A DNA stretch of 64,000 nucleotides. Origin: Thiocapsa sp. (GTDB lineage: Bacteria; Pseudomonadota; Gammaproteobacteria; Chromatiales; Chromatiaceae). Below the pieces are notes generated by a model that saw only the letters and a list, made by a program, of their open reading frames with translations, ran no database searches and was not told where the DNA came from. The DNA lies in contig NZ_CP073760.1 of assembly GCF_018399035.1 (NCBI RefSeq), positions 2,170,001 through 2,234,000 of the forward strand. Reading direction: 5' to 3'. A program made the translations under genes and the position numbers. Numbering within the stretch: position 1 is the first letter of the stretch; each line of letters opens with the position of its first letter. Shown here in pieces: positions 10,316 through 20,045 of this stretch.

Positions 10316-11269
10316 TCAGTCGACGAACAGCGAGCTGACGGACTCTTCGTTCGAGACCCGACGCATCGTTTCGGCAAGCAGCTCGCCGATACTCAACTGC
10401 CTGATCTTGGGACAAGCCTTTGCCGCAGGACGCAACGGAATGGTATTGGTGACCACCAGCTCGTCGAGCCGGGATGCCGAGATGTTGTCCACGGCCGGCC
10501 CCGAGAGCACCGCGTGGGTGCAGTAGGCCACGACCCGACAAGCGCCGGCGTCTTTCAGCGCCCCGGCAGCACTGCAGAGGGTCCCGGCCGTATCGACCAG
10601 GTCATCGACGATGACACAGGAGCGATCCCGAACATCGCCGATGATGTTCATGACCTTCGCCTCGTTGGGCCGAGGACGGCGCTTGTCGATGATCGCGAGA
10701 TCCGCATCGTCGAGCCGTTTGGCGAGTGCGCGCGCGCGCACCACACCGCCGACGTCCGGCGATACGACCATGAGGTCGTCGTAGCGTTTTCGCCAAACAT
10801 CGCCCAACAGAATCGGCGAAGCATAGACATTGTCGACCGGGATATCGAAGAATCCCTGGATCTGATCCGCGTGCAGATCGACCGTCAGAACACGATCGGC
10901 GCCGGACTGACCGATCATCTTGGCGACCAGACGCGCCGTGATCGGAACACGCGCTGAGCGAGGTCGGCGATCCTGCCGGGCATAGCCGAAATAGGGGATG
11001 ACCGCGGTGATGCGCTTGGCCGACGCCCAGCGCAGGGCGTCGATCATCACCAGGAGCTCCATCAGGTTGTCGTTCGTCGGCGCCCCCGTCGGCTGCACGA
11101 CGAAGACATCGCGCCCGCGCACGTTCTCCTGAATCTCGGCCATCACCTCGCCGTCGCTGAATTGACCGACGACGGCCTTACCGAGCGGTACGCTCAAATA
11201 ACCGGCGATCTCGACCGAGAGCTCCAGATTGGCATTCCCGGAAAAAACCATCAAATGGCTGGCAGGCAC
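10316..11269 (-). CDS. prs: Ribose-phosphate pyrophosphokinase
   Basis: It makes PRPP from ribose 5-phosphate and ATP for nucleotide, His, Trp and NAD synthesis. The 317 aa match the family length. Visible motifs are FSDGEV, the ATP-binding [10 protein letters not shown] with flexible loop, [14 protein letters not shown], and the PRPP-binding loop around [13 protein letters not shown]. It follows tRNA-Gln on the same strand. Confidence 0.98.
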   Translation of the reverse strand: MPASHLMVFSGNANLELSVEIAGYLSVPLGKAVVGQFSDGEVMAEIQENVRGRDVFVVQPTGAPTNDNLMELLVMIDALRWASAKRITAVIPYFGYARQDRRPRSARVPITARLVAKMIGQSGADRVLTVDLHADQIQGFFDIPVDNVYASPILLGDVWRKRYDDLMVVSPDVGGVVRARALAKRLDDADLAIIDKRRPRPNEAKVMNIIGDVRDRSCVIVDDLVDTAGTLCSAAGALKDAGACRVVAYCTHAVLSGPAVDNISASRLDELVVTNTIPLRPAAKACPKIRQLSIGELLAETMRRVSNEESVSSLFVD

Positions 11270-11344
11270 TGGCGATTTCCTGACGTCTAGCTGGGGGCTT
11301 ACGAGACTCGGCGCGCGTCACGCGAGACGCGGCTCGACGGGGTA

Positions 11345-11419
11345 TGGCTGGGGCGCCAGGATTCGAACCTGGGGGTGCCGGGATCAAAACCCGGTGCCTT
11401 ACCGCTTGGCTACGCCCCA
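11345..11419 (-). tRNA. tRNA-Gln (anticodon TTG)
   Basis: A 75-base cloverleaf on the minus strand starting TGGGGCGTAGCCAAGCGG. The anticodon loop is TTTTGAT and CCA is encoded. It sits between ispE and prs, a common gammaproteobacterial position. Confidence 0.97.
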
Positions 11420-11465
11420 AAAACTGGTCTGGACCTCGACAGTACGCGCTCGGCATGACACCGGA

Positions 11466-12368
11466 TCAGGGTAGCCTATCCATGTGAGCGAGCAGCGGCG
11501 ATCGATTCAGCCCACGGGCGACAAAGGCGCGCATCGCGGGCGGACACTGCTCGAGCGCGCGAAGCGCTTGCGAGCGTTCTTCGAAAACCGCAAACACACA
11601 GGCTCCGGTTCCGGTCAAACGTCCACCGCCCCAACCCGAAAGCCAGTCGAGGGCCTCTTCGACAGGAGCGTATCCGCTTCGCACGACACGCAAGCAATCG
11701 TTCGAGACATCACCGGCAACGAAGTCCGCTAGTGTGGCGGGCGCTGAATCTCGTGTCAACTCAGGATGCATAAACACATCCCTCGTCGAGACCGAGCAGG
11801 GCGGAGACAGCACCAGATACCACGGCTCGGGCAACATGACCGGCGTCAGGCGCTCCCCGACACCCTCTCCCCAAGCCGCAAATCCGCGCACGAAGACAGG
11901 GACATCGGCGCCCAGAGGCAGGGCCAGCTCCGCGAGGGCGTCCTCGTCGAGACCGGTGGCCCAGAGTCGATTCAGTGCAACCAGCGTGGTCGCCGCGTCG
12001 GAGCTGCCGCCCCCGAGCCCTCCGCCCATCGGAAGTCGCTTCTCGCAGCGGATATCCGCCCCGAGGCGGCAACCGGTCGCGTCCCGAAGGGCCAGCGCCG
12101 CGCGGACGGTCAGATCGTCCTCCGGCGCGACACCCGGCACGTCGAGGAGACGACGGATCAGCCCGTCCTCGCGCACCTCGAACCGAAGCCGATCGCATCT
12201 GTCGATGAACTGGAACACCGTCTGCAGCTCATGATAACCGTCGGGCCGACGTCCGACGATGCGCAGCATAAGATTGAGTTTGGCGGGCGCAGGCCAAAAC
12301 GACGCCGGGGAAGGCTCGAACACAAACGTCTCGCTCATCGGGATCTCGCTCATCGGGCTCTGGCTCAT
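11466..12368 (-). CDS. ispE: 4-diphosphocytidyl-2-C-methyl-D-erythritol kinase
   Basis: A GHMP kinase of the MEP isoprenoid pathway. The N-terminal motif PAPAKLNLMLRIVGRRPDGYH and the glycine-rich phosphate loop LPMGGGLGGGSSDAATTL are intact. Three in-frame ATGs at 12368, 12353 and 12338 lie in a 15-bp tandem repeat encoding MSQSP-MSEIP-MSETF. The first overlaps the upstream TPR stop as ATGA and is chosen (300 aa); the third gives 290 aa, nearer E. coli (283). The lolB gene, usually just upstream, is missing here. Confidence 0.95.
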   Translation of the reverse strand: MSQSPMSEIPMSETFVFEPSPASFWPAPAKLNLMLRIVGRRPDGYHELQTVFQFIDRCDRLRFEVREDGLIRRLLDVPGVAPEDDLTVRAALALRDATGCRLGADIRCEKRLPMGGGLGGGSSDAATTLVALNRLWATGLDEDALAELALPLGADVPVFVRGFAAWGEGVGERLTPVMLPEPWYLVLSPPCSVSTRDVFMHPELTRDSAPATLADFVAGDVSNDCLRVVRSGYAPVEEALDWLSGWGGGRLTGTGACVFAVFEERSQALRALEQCPPAMRAFVARGLNRSPLLAHMDRLP

Positions 12369-14149
12369 CGGGACGGGTCGCCGCCGGAGGCGCGATGCCG
12401 CTGCATCACCTCCTTGAGATACTCGTGGTCCGGATGTTCCTTGGCCGCCGCATCCCAAACCTCGAGGGCCTCTTCGCGACGATTCATGGCCCATAGAACC
12501 TCGCCGAGGTGCGCCGCGATCTCCCCGTCACTCATGTGCTCGAGCGCGCGCCCGAGATAATCGAGGGCGGTCTCGTAGTTGCCGAGGCGGTAATGAACCC
12601 AGCCCATACTGTCCAGGATCGCCGGCTCGTCCGGCTTGAGCGCATAGGCCTTCTCGATGTACACCTTCGCCTCGGCGTAGCGGTCGGTTCGATCCGCCAA
12701 GGTGTAGCCGAGTGCGTTCAGGGCATCGGCATGCTCGGGGTCGATCTCGATGATCCGCCTCAGGTCCTGCTCGGCGAGGACGATCCGATCGAGCTTCACC
12801 GCCGAGAGCGCCCGCGCGTAGAGCAGATTTTCGTCATCCGGAAAGACCCGCAACGCGCTGTCGAAGATTGCCATCGCCTCGTCCGGCCGGCCGACCGACT
12901 CGAGGATCTCGGTCTCGACCAAGTAGAGAAGCACGGCGTTTTCGGGTCCTCGGTCACGCAGCTGCTGAAGGATCTCGCGCGCACGCCGAATGTCGCCGCC
13001 CTTCGCGCTCAACAAGGCCGTGCGGATCTGCGCATCGACCGAATTCGTGCCCTTGACCTTGCCATACCACACGAGAGCAGCCTCGAGATTTTCGGCACGC
13101 TCCTCCACCTGCCCCAGATAGAAGGCCGCGTCGTCTCGACGCTCCCCGGTCTCGTACAGACGCGTGAAGTAGATGCGCGCTCCTTCCGTGTCCTCGAGCT
13201 GCAACGACAGGATCCCGACGGCGAACAGGACATCCGGCTCCTTCGGACGATTATCCAGTAGACGCTGGAAGACATCACGCGCGCTGGAGAACTCTTCTTC
13301 CTCGACGAGGAACTGACCGTAGAGCATCCGCAACGTCTGATCGTCGGGGCTCAGTGCGAGATACTCTTCCAGCAAGGACCGCGCTTCCCCGCGCTTGTCG
13401 GAGGAGATCAGCAGCTTGACAAGAAAGAGTCTCGGCTTGTTCCATTCCGGGCGCAGCTCGAGCGCCCGGCGCGCGGCGGCATCGGCGATCTCGAGCTGCG
13501 ACGCACCGGCAGCCACCATCGCGAGCGACTGCTGCGCATGCGCGCTCTGCGGAAACTGGTCGGCCAATGCCTGCATCAGTCCGACACGCGCCGCGGGCGT
13601 CGGCGCGCGCGAAATAATGGCGGCGGCGTGTCCGAATGCCGCTTCCGGATCATCGGGCGAGAGCTGCACGAGACGCATCAAATGCACGAGCGCCCCTTCG
13701 TGGTCGTTCGCCTTGATACGGGTGAAGGCGCCCATCTGATGCGCACCGCTCGATGTCGGATCGAGATCCAGCCAATGCCGCAAACCCTGCTCGGTTGCCG
13801 CATCGTTGCCCGCAGTGATGGCGGCACGAACGGCCAGCTCGGTCAGGCGCGGATCCTTCGTCAAGTCCGCCGCCTCCAGGTAGTAGGCAAAAGCGGTGTC
13901 CAAATCGCCGCGACGTGCGGCGATCTCGGCAACCAGTACGGCGTAGATCTGATCGGCGTTCAAGCCGCTCGCAAGACCCGCTGCATCGACCTCGGCGACA
14001 TCGGCGACATCGGCCGGCGTGCCTGGGGATGGATCGGGCTGCGGAGGGCTCGATGCCGGGTCCGTGATCTGCGCGAACGCGCCCGCGGACAGAAGCGCCA
14101 AGACGGCAAAGAACCCGCCGACGGTGGAAAGCAGAAGCGAGCGTGGCAT
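12365..14149 (-). CDS. Exported tetratricopeptide-repeat protein
   Basis: 594 aa with a cleavable signal peptide (MPRSLLLSTVGGFFAVLALL, then cleavage near AFAQ). The rest is a succession of TPR units typified by EHADALNALGYTLADRTDRY and DEPAILDSMGWVHYRLGNYE. Proteins of this kind sit next to lolB/ispE in many Gammaproteobacteria; a periplasmic scaffold role is likely but its partner is unknown. It overlaps ispE by 4 bases and is divergent from hemA over 175 bp, where a TATACT hexamer lies on this strand at 14203-14208. Confidence 0.93.
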   Translation of the reverse strand: MPRSLLLSTVGGFFAVLALLSAGAFAQITDPASSPPQPDPSPGTPADVADVAEVDAAGLASGLNADQIYAVLVAEIAARRGDLDTAFAYYLEAADLTKDPRLTELAVRAAITAGNDAATEQGLRHWLDLDPTSSGAHQMGAFTRIKANDHEGALVHLMRLVQLSPDDPEAAFGHAAAIISRAPTPAARVGLMQALADQFPQSAHAQQSLAMVAAGASQLEIADAAARRALELRPEWNKPRLFLVKLLISSDKRGEARSLLEEYLALSPDDQTLRMLYGQFLVEEEEFSSARDVFQRLLDNRPKEPDVLFAVGILSLQLEDTEGARIYFTRLYETGERRDDAAFYLGQVEERAENLEAALVWYGKVKGTNSVDAQIRTALLSAKGGDIRRAREILQQLRDRGPENAVLLYLVETEILESVGRPDEAMAIFDSALRVFPDDENLLYARALSAVKLDRIVLAEQDLRRIIEIDPEHADALNALGYTLADRTDRYAEAKVYIEKAYALKPDEPAILDSMGWVHYRLGNYETALDYLGRALEHMSDGEIAAHLGEVLWAMNRREEALEVWDAAAKEHPDHEYLKEVMQRHRASGGDPSR

Positions 14150-14324
14150 TTTTATGATCCGGCAAGAGCCAATCCAACAACGATATGAGATCGTGAGAGC
14201 CCAGTATAGCGAAGCAGTTCCTCACTCCGACAAACGAAAAACCACAAGATCGACGTCGGTGGGTTTTCATCGCCCCCCGAAAGTCGGACAATCGCGAGGA
14301 TCACCACCTGACGACCTTAGTAAT

Positions 14325-15599
14325 ATGAAGCTGCTTGTTCTCGGACTCAATCACAAGACGGCGCCGGTCGATGTCCGCGAGCGGCTCGCCTTCGGCCCCG
14401 ACATCATCGTCGGCGCCCTGCGCGACCTCACCAATTGCGACGGTATCGCCGAGGGTGTCGTGCTCTCCACGTGCAACCGCACCGAGATCTACTGTGCGGT
14501 ACAGGATTGCTCCGAGGAGGCGGCTCGGCACTGGCTGAGCCGCTTCCACGGCGTCGAGCACGACCGGGTGGGGCCATTTCTGTACGCCCATCTGGGGCGC
14601 GATGCGGTCACCCATCTGCTGCGCGTCTGCAGCGGGCTCGACTCTATGGTCCTGGGCGAGCCGCAGATCCTGGGGCAGGTCAAGAACGCCTACCAGACCG
14701 CGACGGACTGTACCGCCACCGGGAAGCTGCTCGGACGCCTCTTCCAGCACGCCTTCTCGGTCGCCAAGACCGTCCGCACCGAGACCGCGATCGGCAGCAG
14801 CCCGGTCTCGGTCGCCTTCGCCGCGGTCAATCTCGCGCGCCAGATCTTCAGCGACCTCTCCCAACAGACCGCGCTCTTGATCGGCGCCGGCGAGACCATC
14901 GAGCTGGCCGCCCGCCACCTGCACCGCGCCGGCATCGGCCGCATCATCGTCGCGAATCGCACCGTCGAGCGCGCCCATGAGCTGGCCTCGCAGTTCGACG
15001 GATACGCGATCGCCCTTGCCGAGATCGGCAACCACCTGGCCGAGGCCGACATCGTCATCGCCTCCACCGCGAGTCCCTTGCCGGTGCTCGGCAAAGGCAC
15101 GGTCGAGCGCGCGCTGAAAAAGCGCAAACACCGCCCGATGTTCATGGTCGACATCGCGGTGCCGCGCGACATCGAGCCCGAGGTCCGGGAGCTCAGCGAC
15201 GTCTATCTCTACACGATCGACGACCTGCAGGGCGTCATCGACGAGGGCCTGCGCTCGCGTCAAGCCGCCGCTGCCCAAGCCGAGGACATCATCGCCTTCC
15301 ACGCCGACGAGTTCATGGCCTGGTTGCGCTCGCTGGATGCCGCCGGGCTCATCCAGGATTATCGTCAACGCGCCGAGGAGCTGCGCGACGATGTCCTTGC
15401 CCGCGCCCAGCGCCAGCTCGACGCCGGCAAGCCGCCGACCGAGGTCCTCAACTATCTCGCCCACACCCTGACCAACAAGCTGCTCCATGCGCCCAGCTCG
15501 CGTCTGCGCCAAGCCGCCCGCGAGGGCGAGGCGGAGATCCTGGTGGCGGCCAACGAGCTCTTCCAGCTCGACCCGAACCGGGCCGTCTCCACCCAATGA
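14325..15599 (+). CDS. hemA: Glutamyl-tRNA reductase
   Basis: It reduces glutamyl-tRNA to glutamate-1-semialdehyde, the first step of C5 tetrapyrrole synthesis, which in a phototroph feeds both haem and bacteriochlorophyll. The start [20 protein letters not shown] gives 424 aa. The catalytic Cys50 is in [10 protein letters not shown], the NADPH-binding GAGE motif follows, and a helical dimerisation domain ends the protein. It overlaps prfA by 4 bases (ATGA). Confidence 0.98.
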   Translation: MKLLVLGLNHKTAPVDVRERLAFGPDIIVGALRDLTNCDGIAEGVVLSTCNRTEIYCAVQDCSEEAARHWLSRFHGVEHDRVGPFLYAHLGRDAVTHLLRVCSGLDSMVLGEPQILGQVKNAYQTATDCTATGKLLGRLFQHAFSVAKTVRTETAIGSSPVSVAFAAVNLARQIFSDLSQQTALLIGAGETIELAARHLHRAGIGRIIVANRTVERAHELASQFDGYAIALAEIGNHLAEADIVIASTASPLPVLGKGTVERALKKRKHRPMFMVDIAVPRDIEPEVRELSDVYLYTIDDLQGVIDEGLRSRQAAAAQAEDIIAFHADEFMAWLRSLDAAGLIQDYRQRAEELRDDVLARAQRQLDAGKPPTEVLNYLAHTLTNKLLHAPSSRLRQAAREGEAEILVAANELFQLDPNRAVSTQ

Positions 15600-16675
15600 A
15601 TCCATCGATCCGGGGCAAGCTGGAGCGTCTCTCGGAGCGCTTCGGCGAGGTTGTCGCGTTGCTGGCGGATTCCGAGACCCAGTCCGATCAAAATCGGTTC
15701 CGCGAGTTGAGTCGGGAGTATGCCCAGCTCGAGCCGCTCATCGCGGGCTACAACCGGTATCGCGCAGCGGAGCTCGACCTGGCTGCCGCCGAGGAGATGC
15801 TCGCCGATCCGGAGATGGCCGCACTCGCGCGCGAGGAGATGACCGAGGCAAACGACCGGCGCGAGCAGCTCGAGCCCGAGGTTTATCGTCTCCTCGTCCC
15901 GCCCGATCCCGACGATCAGCGCAACGTCTTTCTCGAGGTCCGCGCCGGCACCGGCGGGGCCGAGGCCGCACTCTTCGCCGGAGACCTCCTGCGGATGTAC
16001 CTGCGTTATGCCGAGCTGATGCGCTGGCAGGTCGAGCCGATCTCGGAGAGCGCCGGCGAGCTCGGCGGCTACAAGGAGGTGATCGTGCGCATCATCGGCA
16101 ACGGCGTCTTCTCGCGTCTCAAATTCGAGCCCGGTGCGCACCGGGTGCAGCGCGTCCCCGAGACCGAGTCCCAAGGCCGCGTCCACACCTCGGCCTGTAC
16201 CGTCGCCGTCATGCCCGAGGCCGATTCGATCGACTCCATCGCGATCAATCCGAGCGAGCTGCGCATCGACACCTATCGCTCCTCGGGTGCTGGCGGTCAG
16301 CACGTCAACAAGACCGACTCGGCGATCCGCATCACCCACCTGCCCTCCGGGATCGTCGTCGAGTGCCAGGAGGAACGCTCCCAGCATAAGAACCGGTCGA
16401 AGGCCATGTCGCTGCTCCAGGCCAAGCTGCTCTCCGGCGCACGCGAGACCCAGGCCTCCGAGCAGGCGCAATCGCGCAAGCTCCAGGTCGGCAGCGGCGA
16501 CCGCTCCGAGCGGATCCGAACCTACAACTTCCCCCAGAACCGACTGACCGACCACCGCATCAACCTGACCCTCTACAAGCTCGACGAGATCATGACGGGC
16601 CAGCTCGACCAGGTCATCGACCCGCTCCTGCAGGAGTATCAGGCCGAAGTGCTGACCGCGATGATGCATGGCTGA
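15596..16675 (+). CDS. prfA: Peptide chain release factor 1
   Basis: RF1 reads UAA and UAG and triggers peptide release. 359 aa. The catalytic GGQ is at residues 233-235, in [14 protein letters not shown]. It is translationally coupled to hemA (ATGA) and overlaps prmC by 8 bases. PrmC methylates this GGQ glutamine, so the operon pairs enzyme and substrate. Confidence 0.98.
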   Translation: MNPSIRGKLERLSERFGEVVALLADSETQSDQNRFRELSREYAQLEPLIAGYNRYRAAELDLAAAEEMLADPEMAALAREEMTEANDRREQLEPEVYRLLVPPDPDDQRNVFLEVRAGTGGAEAALFAGDLLRMYLRYAELMRWQVEPISESAGELGGYKEVIVRIIGNGVFSRLKFEPGAHRVQRVPETESQGRVHTSACTVAVMPEADSIDSIAINPSELRIDTYRSSGAGGQHVNKTDSAIRITHLPSGIVVECQEERSQHKNRSKAMSLLQAKLLSGARETQASEQAQSRKLQVGSGDRSERIRTYNFPQNRLTDHRINLTLYKLDEIMTGQLDQVIDPLLQEYQAEVLTAMMHG

Positions 16676-17621
16676 GACCGGGTCGGACGGAGCCGCATCA
16701 CAGCAGACCGGTTCGGACGGGGCCGGGTCGGACGGGATTGGCTCGGATCCGACAACAGGACCCGGAACGGTGCGCACGGTCGAGCTGCGCGTCGCCGCCG
16801 TCCTTCAGGGGGCGACAACCACCCTCGCAACCATCCCCGACGGCGCGCCTCGATTGGAGGCCGAGCTGCTCCTGACCGAAGCGACAGGCTGGCCCCGCAC
16901 CCGTCTCGTCGCCTGGCCCGACCACCCCGTCGCACCCGCTGCCCACGCCCGCTTCGACGCACTCCTCGCCCGCCGCCTAGCCGGCGAGCCCATCGCCTAT
17001 ATCCGCGGTCGTCAGGAGTTCTGGAGCCTGGAGCTCCATGTCACACCCGCGACCCTGATCCCGCGCCCGGAGACCGAGCTCCTGGTCGAGACGGCGCTCG
17101 AGGCCCTACTCGCCGACGCACCGCTGCGGATCGCCGACCTCGGGACCGGCAGCGGCGCCATCGCCGCCGCCTTGGCCACCGAGCGACCCGCATGGCAGCT
17201 CTTCGCGACGGATCGCTCGCCCGCCGCGCTCGAGGTCGCTCGCAAGAACCTCGTGCGGCTCGGCCTGCGAAACGTGGCCCTGCTCAGGGCGCACTGGTCG
17301 GACGCATTCGCGCCCGGGAGCCTGGATGCCATCGTGAGCAACCCCCCCTATGTCGCCGCGGGCGACCCGCATCTCGCCCGCGGCGATCTCCGCTACGAGC
17401 CGCGCGTGGCCCTCACCCCCGGCGGCGACGGCCTGGATGCCTATCGTGCGATCGCGGCCGATGCACGCCGCTGCCTGCGCCCCGGCGGCTGGCTGATCCT
17501 CGAGCACGGCTACGACCAAGGCAGCGTTCTTCGCCGAATCCTCGCCGACGCTGGCCTTTTAGCGCCGAGCACCCGAAGCGACCTCGCCGGCCACGATCGC
17601 GTGACCCTCGCTCGCGCCTGA
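16668..17621 (+). CDS. prmC: Peptide chain release factor N5-glutamine methyltransferase
   Basis: A SAM-dependent methyltransferase that modifies the GGQ glutamine of RF1 and RF2. The SAM motif [10 protein letters not shown] and the catalytic NPPY (residues 225-228) are present. From the ATG at 16668 the protein has 317 aa, but the first 34 residues are a low-complexity, GSDG-rich extension. A GTG at 16770 would give the usual length of about 283 aa, so the true start is open. Confidence 0.94.
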   Translation: MAETGSDGAASQQTGSDGAGSDGIGSDPTTGPGTVRTVELRVAAVLQGATTTLATIPDGAPRLEAELLLTEATGWPRTRLVAWPDHPVAPAAHARFDALLARRLAGEPIAYIRGRQEFWSLELHVTPATLIPRPETELLVETALEALLADAPLRIADLGTGSGAIAAALATERPAWQLFATDRSPAALEVARKNLVRLGLRNVALLRAHWSDAFAPGSLDAIVSNPPYVAAGDPHLARGDLRYEPRVALTPGGDGLDAYRAIAADARRCLRPGGWLILEHGYDQGSVLRRILADAGLLAPSTRSDLAGHDRVTLARA

Positions 17622-18068
17622 TTCCTGCCTCCTGCCTCCAGCTATCAGCTCCCGGACGTCCGTAAGGAACGATTCACAAACAACCGAAACACGGTGGATG
17701 GGTAGAGCGAAGCGAAACCCATCCAGTCCGCGCCAAGGGCATCGGACCGAAACCCGGCAGCGCGGTGGTTTGGAGGATGGGTTTCGCCGACGCTCTACCC
17801 ATCCTACGCGTTCATCCAGGTGTTCACCTTGGTTCTGAATCGTCACTCAACGACCGGTGTGCGCCAACGGTGTTTTTTGCGAGGCAGTCGATCGCTTGGC
17901 GGGTGAGCCGATGTTCGACCTGTATCCGAAGCCGTGGCTGGGTTTCCCGATGCCGGTGGCTCGCGACTCTTTAGATTCATTGGAGCCACGTTGCAGAAAA
18001 CGGCGACCCATAGCCTCCGGCTGATAGCTGATAGCTGGCGGCTGGCGGCCCGCCCATTTCCCGACCCC
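17622..18068. other. Intergenic region with inverted GGATGGGTAGAGCG repeats
   Basis: No gene is supported. Two copies of a GGATGGGTAGAGCG-type sequence lie in opposite orientation (about 17695-17724 and 17774-17806). Their arms would pair into a long hairpin. The flanks carry a short low-complexity sequence in two forms, TGCCTCCTGCCTCC (17625-17640) and GATAGCTGATAGCTGGCGG (about 18023). The same GGATGGGTAGAGCG core occurs inside hypF at 47289. Confidence 0.55.
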
Positions 18069-18097
18069 TTGACTCAGACTCTGTCCGTCAGTATATT
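18069..18097 (+). promoter_or_regulatory. Sigma-70 promoter of the small exported protein
   Basis: TTGACT (18069-18074) and TATATT (18092-18097) are separated by exactly 17 bases. Transcription would start near 18104, which favours the ATG at 18132 over the one at 18114. Confidence 0.8.
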
Positions 18098-18131
18098 AGC
18101 ATTAACTTAAATTATGGCAGAGCAAAGACTC

Positions 18132-18521
18132 ATGAAAACAACCTCGATCCTCTTGATCGCTACTTTGGTCGGCTCGTCCGCCGTGATCGCCGACACCCGG
18201 CCTCTCGCAATCGGCCTCGACGGCAGCTTCGAGGACGCACGCAGCTTCGCGACGCAGGCCGGTCACGACTGGTACCAACAACAGCGCCGGATCACTGCCG
18301 AGCTGATGGCGGAGCACATGCTGGCACGGCTGCATGAGTCGTCCGACGAGGTCGTGCCCGATGCGAGCATCCGCGGCGACGTCTCGCCGAGCGGTCGATT
18401 CGCGAGCGCCGAGTTGGAGCAGATCGCCCACGCCTTGGCGGATCCGCGTGTGATCGAGCTCCTGGAGACCAGCGCCTACTACGCTGCGGTCGTCGAGGGG
18501 CGCGTACCCGTCACGAACTGA
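18132..18521 (+). CDS. Small exported protein of unknown function
   Basis: 129 aa from the ATG at 18132. The first 20 residues (MKTTSILLIATLVGSSAVIA) form a signal peptide with cleavage expected after VIA. The mature part has no cysteines and no recognised domain; it is mixed polar and probably helical. An upstream in-frame ATG (18114) would add six polar residues ahead of the signal peptide and lies too near the predicted transcription start. A strong promoter and a strong terminator show it is a monocistronic expressed unit. Confidence 0.75.
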   Translation: MKTTSILLIATLVGSSAVIADTRPLAIGLDGSFEDARSFATQAGHDWYQQQRRITAELMAEHMLARLHESSDEVVPDASIRGDVSPSGRFASAELEQIAHALADPRVIELLETSAYYAAVVEGRVPVTN

Positions 18522-18538
18522 CCGCGTCGCATCGTCGA

Positions 18539-18580
18539 CAAAAAAGGCCGGGGCGCTTTCCAGCGACCCGGCCTTTTTCA
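18539..18580. terminator. Bidirectional intrinsic terminator
   Basis: AAAAAAGGCCGGG and CCCGGCCTTTTT form a stem with a run of A on the left and of T on the right. It can therefore end transcription both of the small exported protein gene (plus) and of plsC (minus), which converge here. Confidence 0.9.
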
Positions 18581-18603
18581 CACGAGCGGCGACCGCTCGC
18601 CCC

Positions 18604-19434
18604 TCACAGGCGCTCGAGCGTCGCGCGAATCCACTCCTCCGCCTTCTCGTTCACCGCCTTCGGGGTCCCGCCCGCGCAATCGATCGGCTCTCCGATCACG
18701 ACACGGATGGTGCCGGGCAAACGCCACAGCGACCGCGCCGGCCAGCAGTCACCGGCATTGTGGGCAATCGGGACGACCCGTCGTCCGGCGCGACAGGCCA
18801 ACATGGCGCCTCCGGCGTTGAAGCGCCCCATACGCCCCGGTGGTTGACGCGTGCCTTCCGGGTAGATCACCACGCTGATGCCCTGCTCGAGCCGCTCCTG
18901 ACCGACCCGCAAGATCGTCTTCAATGCCTGACCCGGCTGGCCTCGGTCGATCGCAATCGGTCGCAGTAAGACAAGCGCCCAACCGAAGAAAGGCACCCAG
19001 AGGAGCTCGCGCTTGAGCACGGTCGCCTGAGGCGTGAAGAGCAACTGAAGGTAGAAGGTTTCCCACTGACTTTGGTGATTGGCCAACACCACAACCGGCT
19101 CGCCCGGCGGGATATTCTCAAGCCCGCCGACCTCGATCTCGACACCGTTGAGCCGACGCAGCAACCACATGGTCGCTTGCGACCAGAGGTTCACGAACCG
19201 ATAACGCTGCTCGAAGGTCTGAAACGGGGCCACGACAAAAGAGGCGATGCTGTGGAAGATCCCCATCAGGTTGTAGAGTATGAAGAAGAGGATGCTGCGA
19301 AGCCGGACACCGAGACCGATTCGGCGTCCGACATGAAGATCCGGACCGGATGCTTCCGGTCGCTCCGGAGTCGGCCCCTGCCGGAGTGCAATTTCCGCGT
19401 CGGGATCATCTCTTTCGGTCATGCGCTGTTCCAT
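18604..19434 (-). CDS. 1-acylglycerol-3-phosphate acyltransferase (PlsC family)
   Basis: A membrane-bound acyltransferase making phosphatidic acid from lysophosphatidate, or a related lysophospholipid acyltransferase. 276 aa with a hydrophobic segment at about residues 45-70. The catalytic block reads NHQSQWETF, so the HX4D motif is HX4E, a variant common in this subfamily. The second motif, VIYPEGTRQ, is normal. The N-terminal 40 residues are polar and may be unstructured. It is convergent with the preceding gene. Confidence 0.9.
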   Translation of the reverse strand: MEQRMTERDDPDAEIALRQGPTPERPEASGPDLHVGRRIGLGVRLRSILFFILYNLMGIFHSIASFVVAPFQTFEQRYRFVNLWSQATMWLLRRLNGVEIEVGGLENIPPGEPVVVLANHQSQWETFYLQLLFTPQATVLKRELLWVPFFGWALVLLRPIAIDRGQPGQALKTILRVGQERLEQGISVVIYPEGTRQPPGRMGRFNAGGAMLACRAGRRVVPIAHNAGDCWPARSLWRLPGTIRVVIGEPIDCAGGTPKAVNEKAEEWIRATLERL

Positions 19435-19628
19435 GACTGGTTACGGATGTCCTCGGCACGGAGCATGCCATCGAGCACAACCCGGCCGAGCGTTCGCAGA
19501 GGCAGAACACTCCGAACGGCTCCCCGTCGAGCGCCGACCGGAGCGAGATACCGGCACGAACGAGCCATGCTCGAACCGGCCGTTTTCCGCTTTGAGAATT
19601 CGAGTGCCGCGATTAGCATAAGGGTACC

Positions 19629-20039
19629 ATGGACATCCCAGACGTCGACCGCATCAAGTCCCGCGAGATCCCTTTCCACGAGATCCATCCTGACCCGCAC
19701 CAGGCCGTCACCGCGGCACGGTTCCTGACGGACGTGGACGGCATCCTCGAGATCAACCCCGCCGGACCGATCCTGCTTCGGGTGACCTACGACGTGCTTG
19801 TCACCACGCTCCAGGAGATCGAGGAAGCCCTCACCGAGCTGGGTCTACACTTGGACAACCGGCTGCTGCACCGCGTCCGACGGGCGCTCTATTACTACAC
19901 CGAGGAAACGCTCCGAGCCAACTGCGGCTGCCCGCAGGGCGAGAGCAACTGCACCAAAAAGGTCTTCGCCAAGCGCTACGAGCTGATCGAGCACGGATGT
20001 CGGGACGATCGACCGGAGCATTGGCGGCGGTATCTGTAG
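19629..20039 (+). CDS. Small protein with HMA-like fold and a C-terminal cysteine cluster
   Basis: 136 aa. Residues about 30-80 (LTDVDGILEINPAGPILLRV onward) have the spacing of a ferredoxin-like heavy-metal-associated domain but lack its CXXC. A cluster CGCPQGESNC near residues 99-108 could bind metal or a cofactor. It ends 6 bases before the MoeB/ThiF-type gene on the same strand, so the two are likely co-translated and may share a sulfur or cofactor pathway. The domain assignment is an inference from pattern alone. Confidence 0.75.
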   Translation: MDIPDVDRIKSREIPFHEIHPDPHQAVTAARFLTDVDGILEINPAGPILLRVTYDVLVTTLQEIEEALTELGLHLDNRLLHRVRRALYYYTEETLRANCGCPQGESNCTKKVFAKRYELIEHGCRDDRPEHWRRYL

Positions 20040-20045
20040 CTCCGA

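Noticed and set aside
18604..19434. Inactive PlsC because the HX4D motif reads HX4E
   Set aside because: HQSxWET is a common variant in this acyltransferase subfamily and the PEGTR motif is intact.
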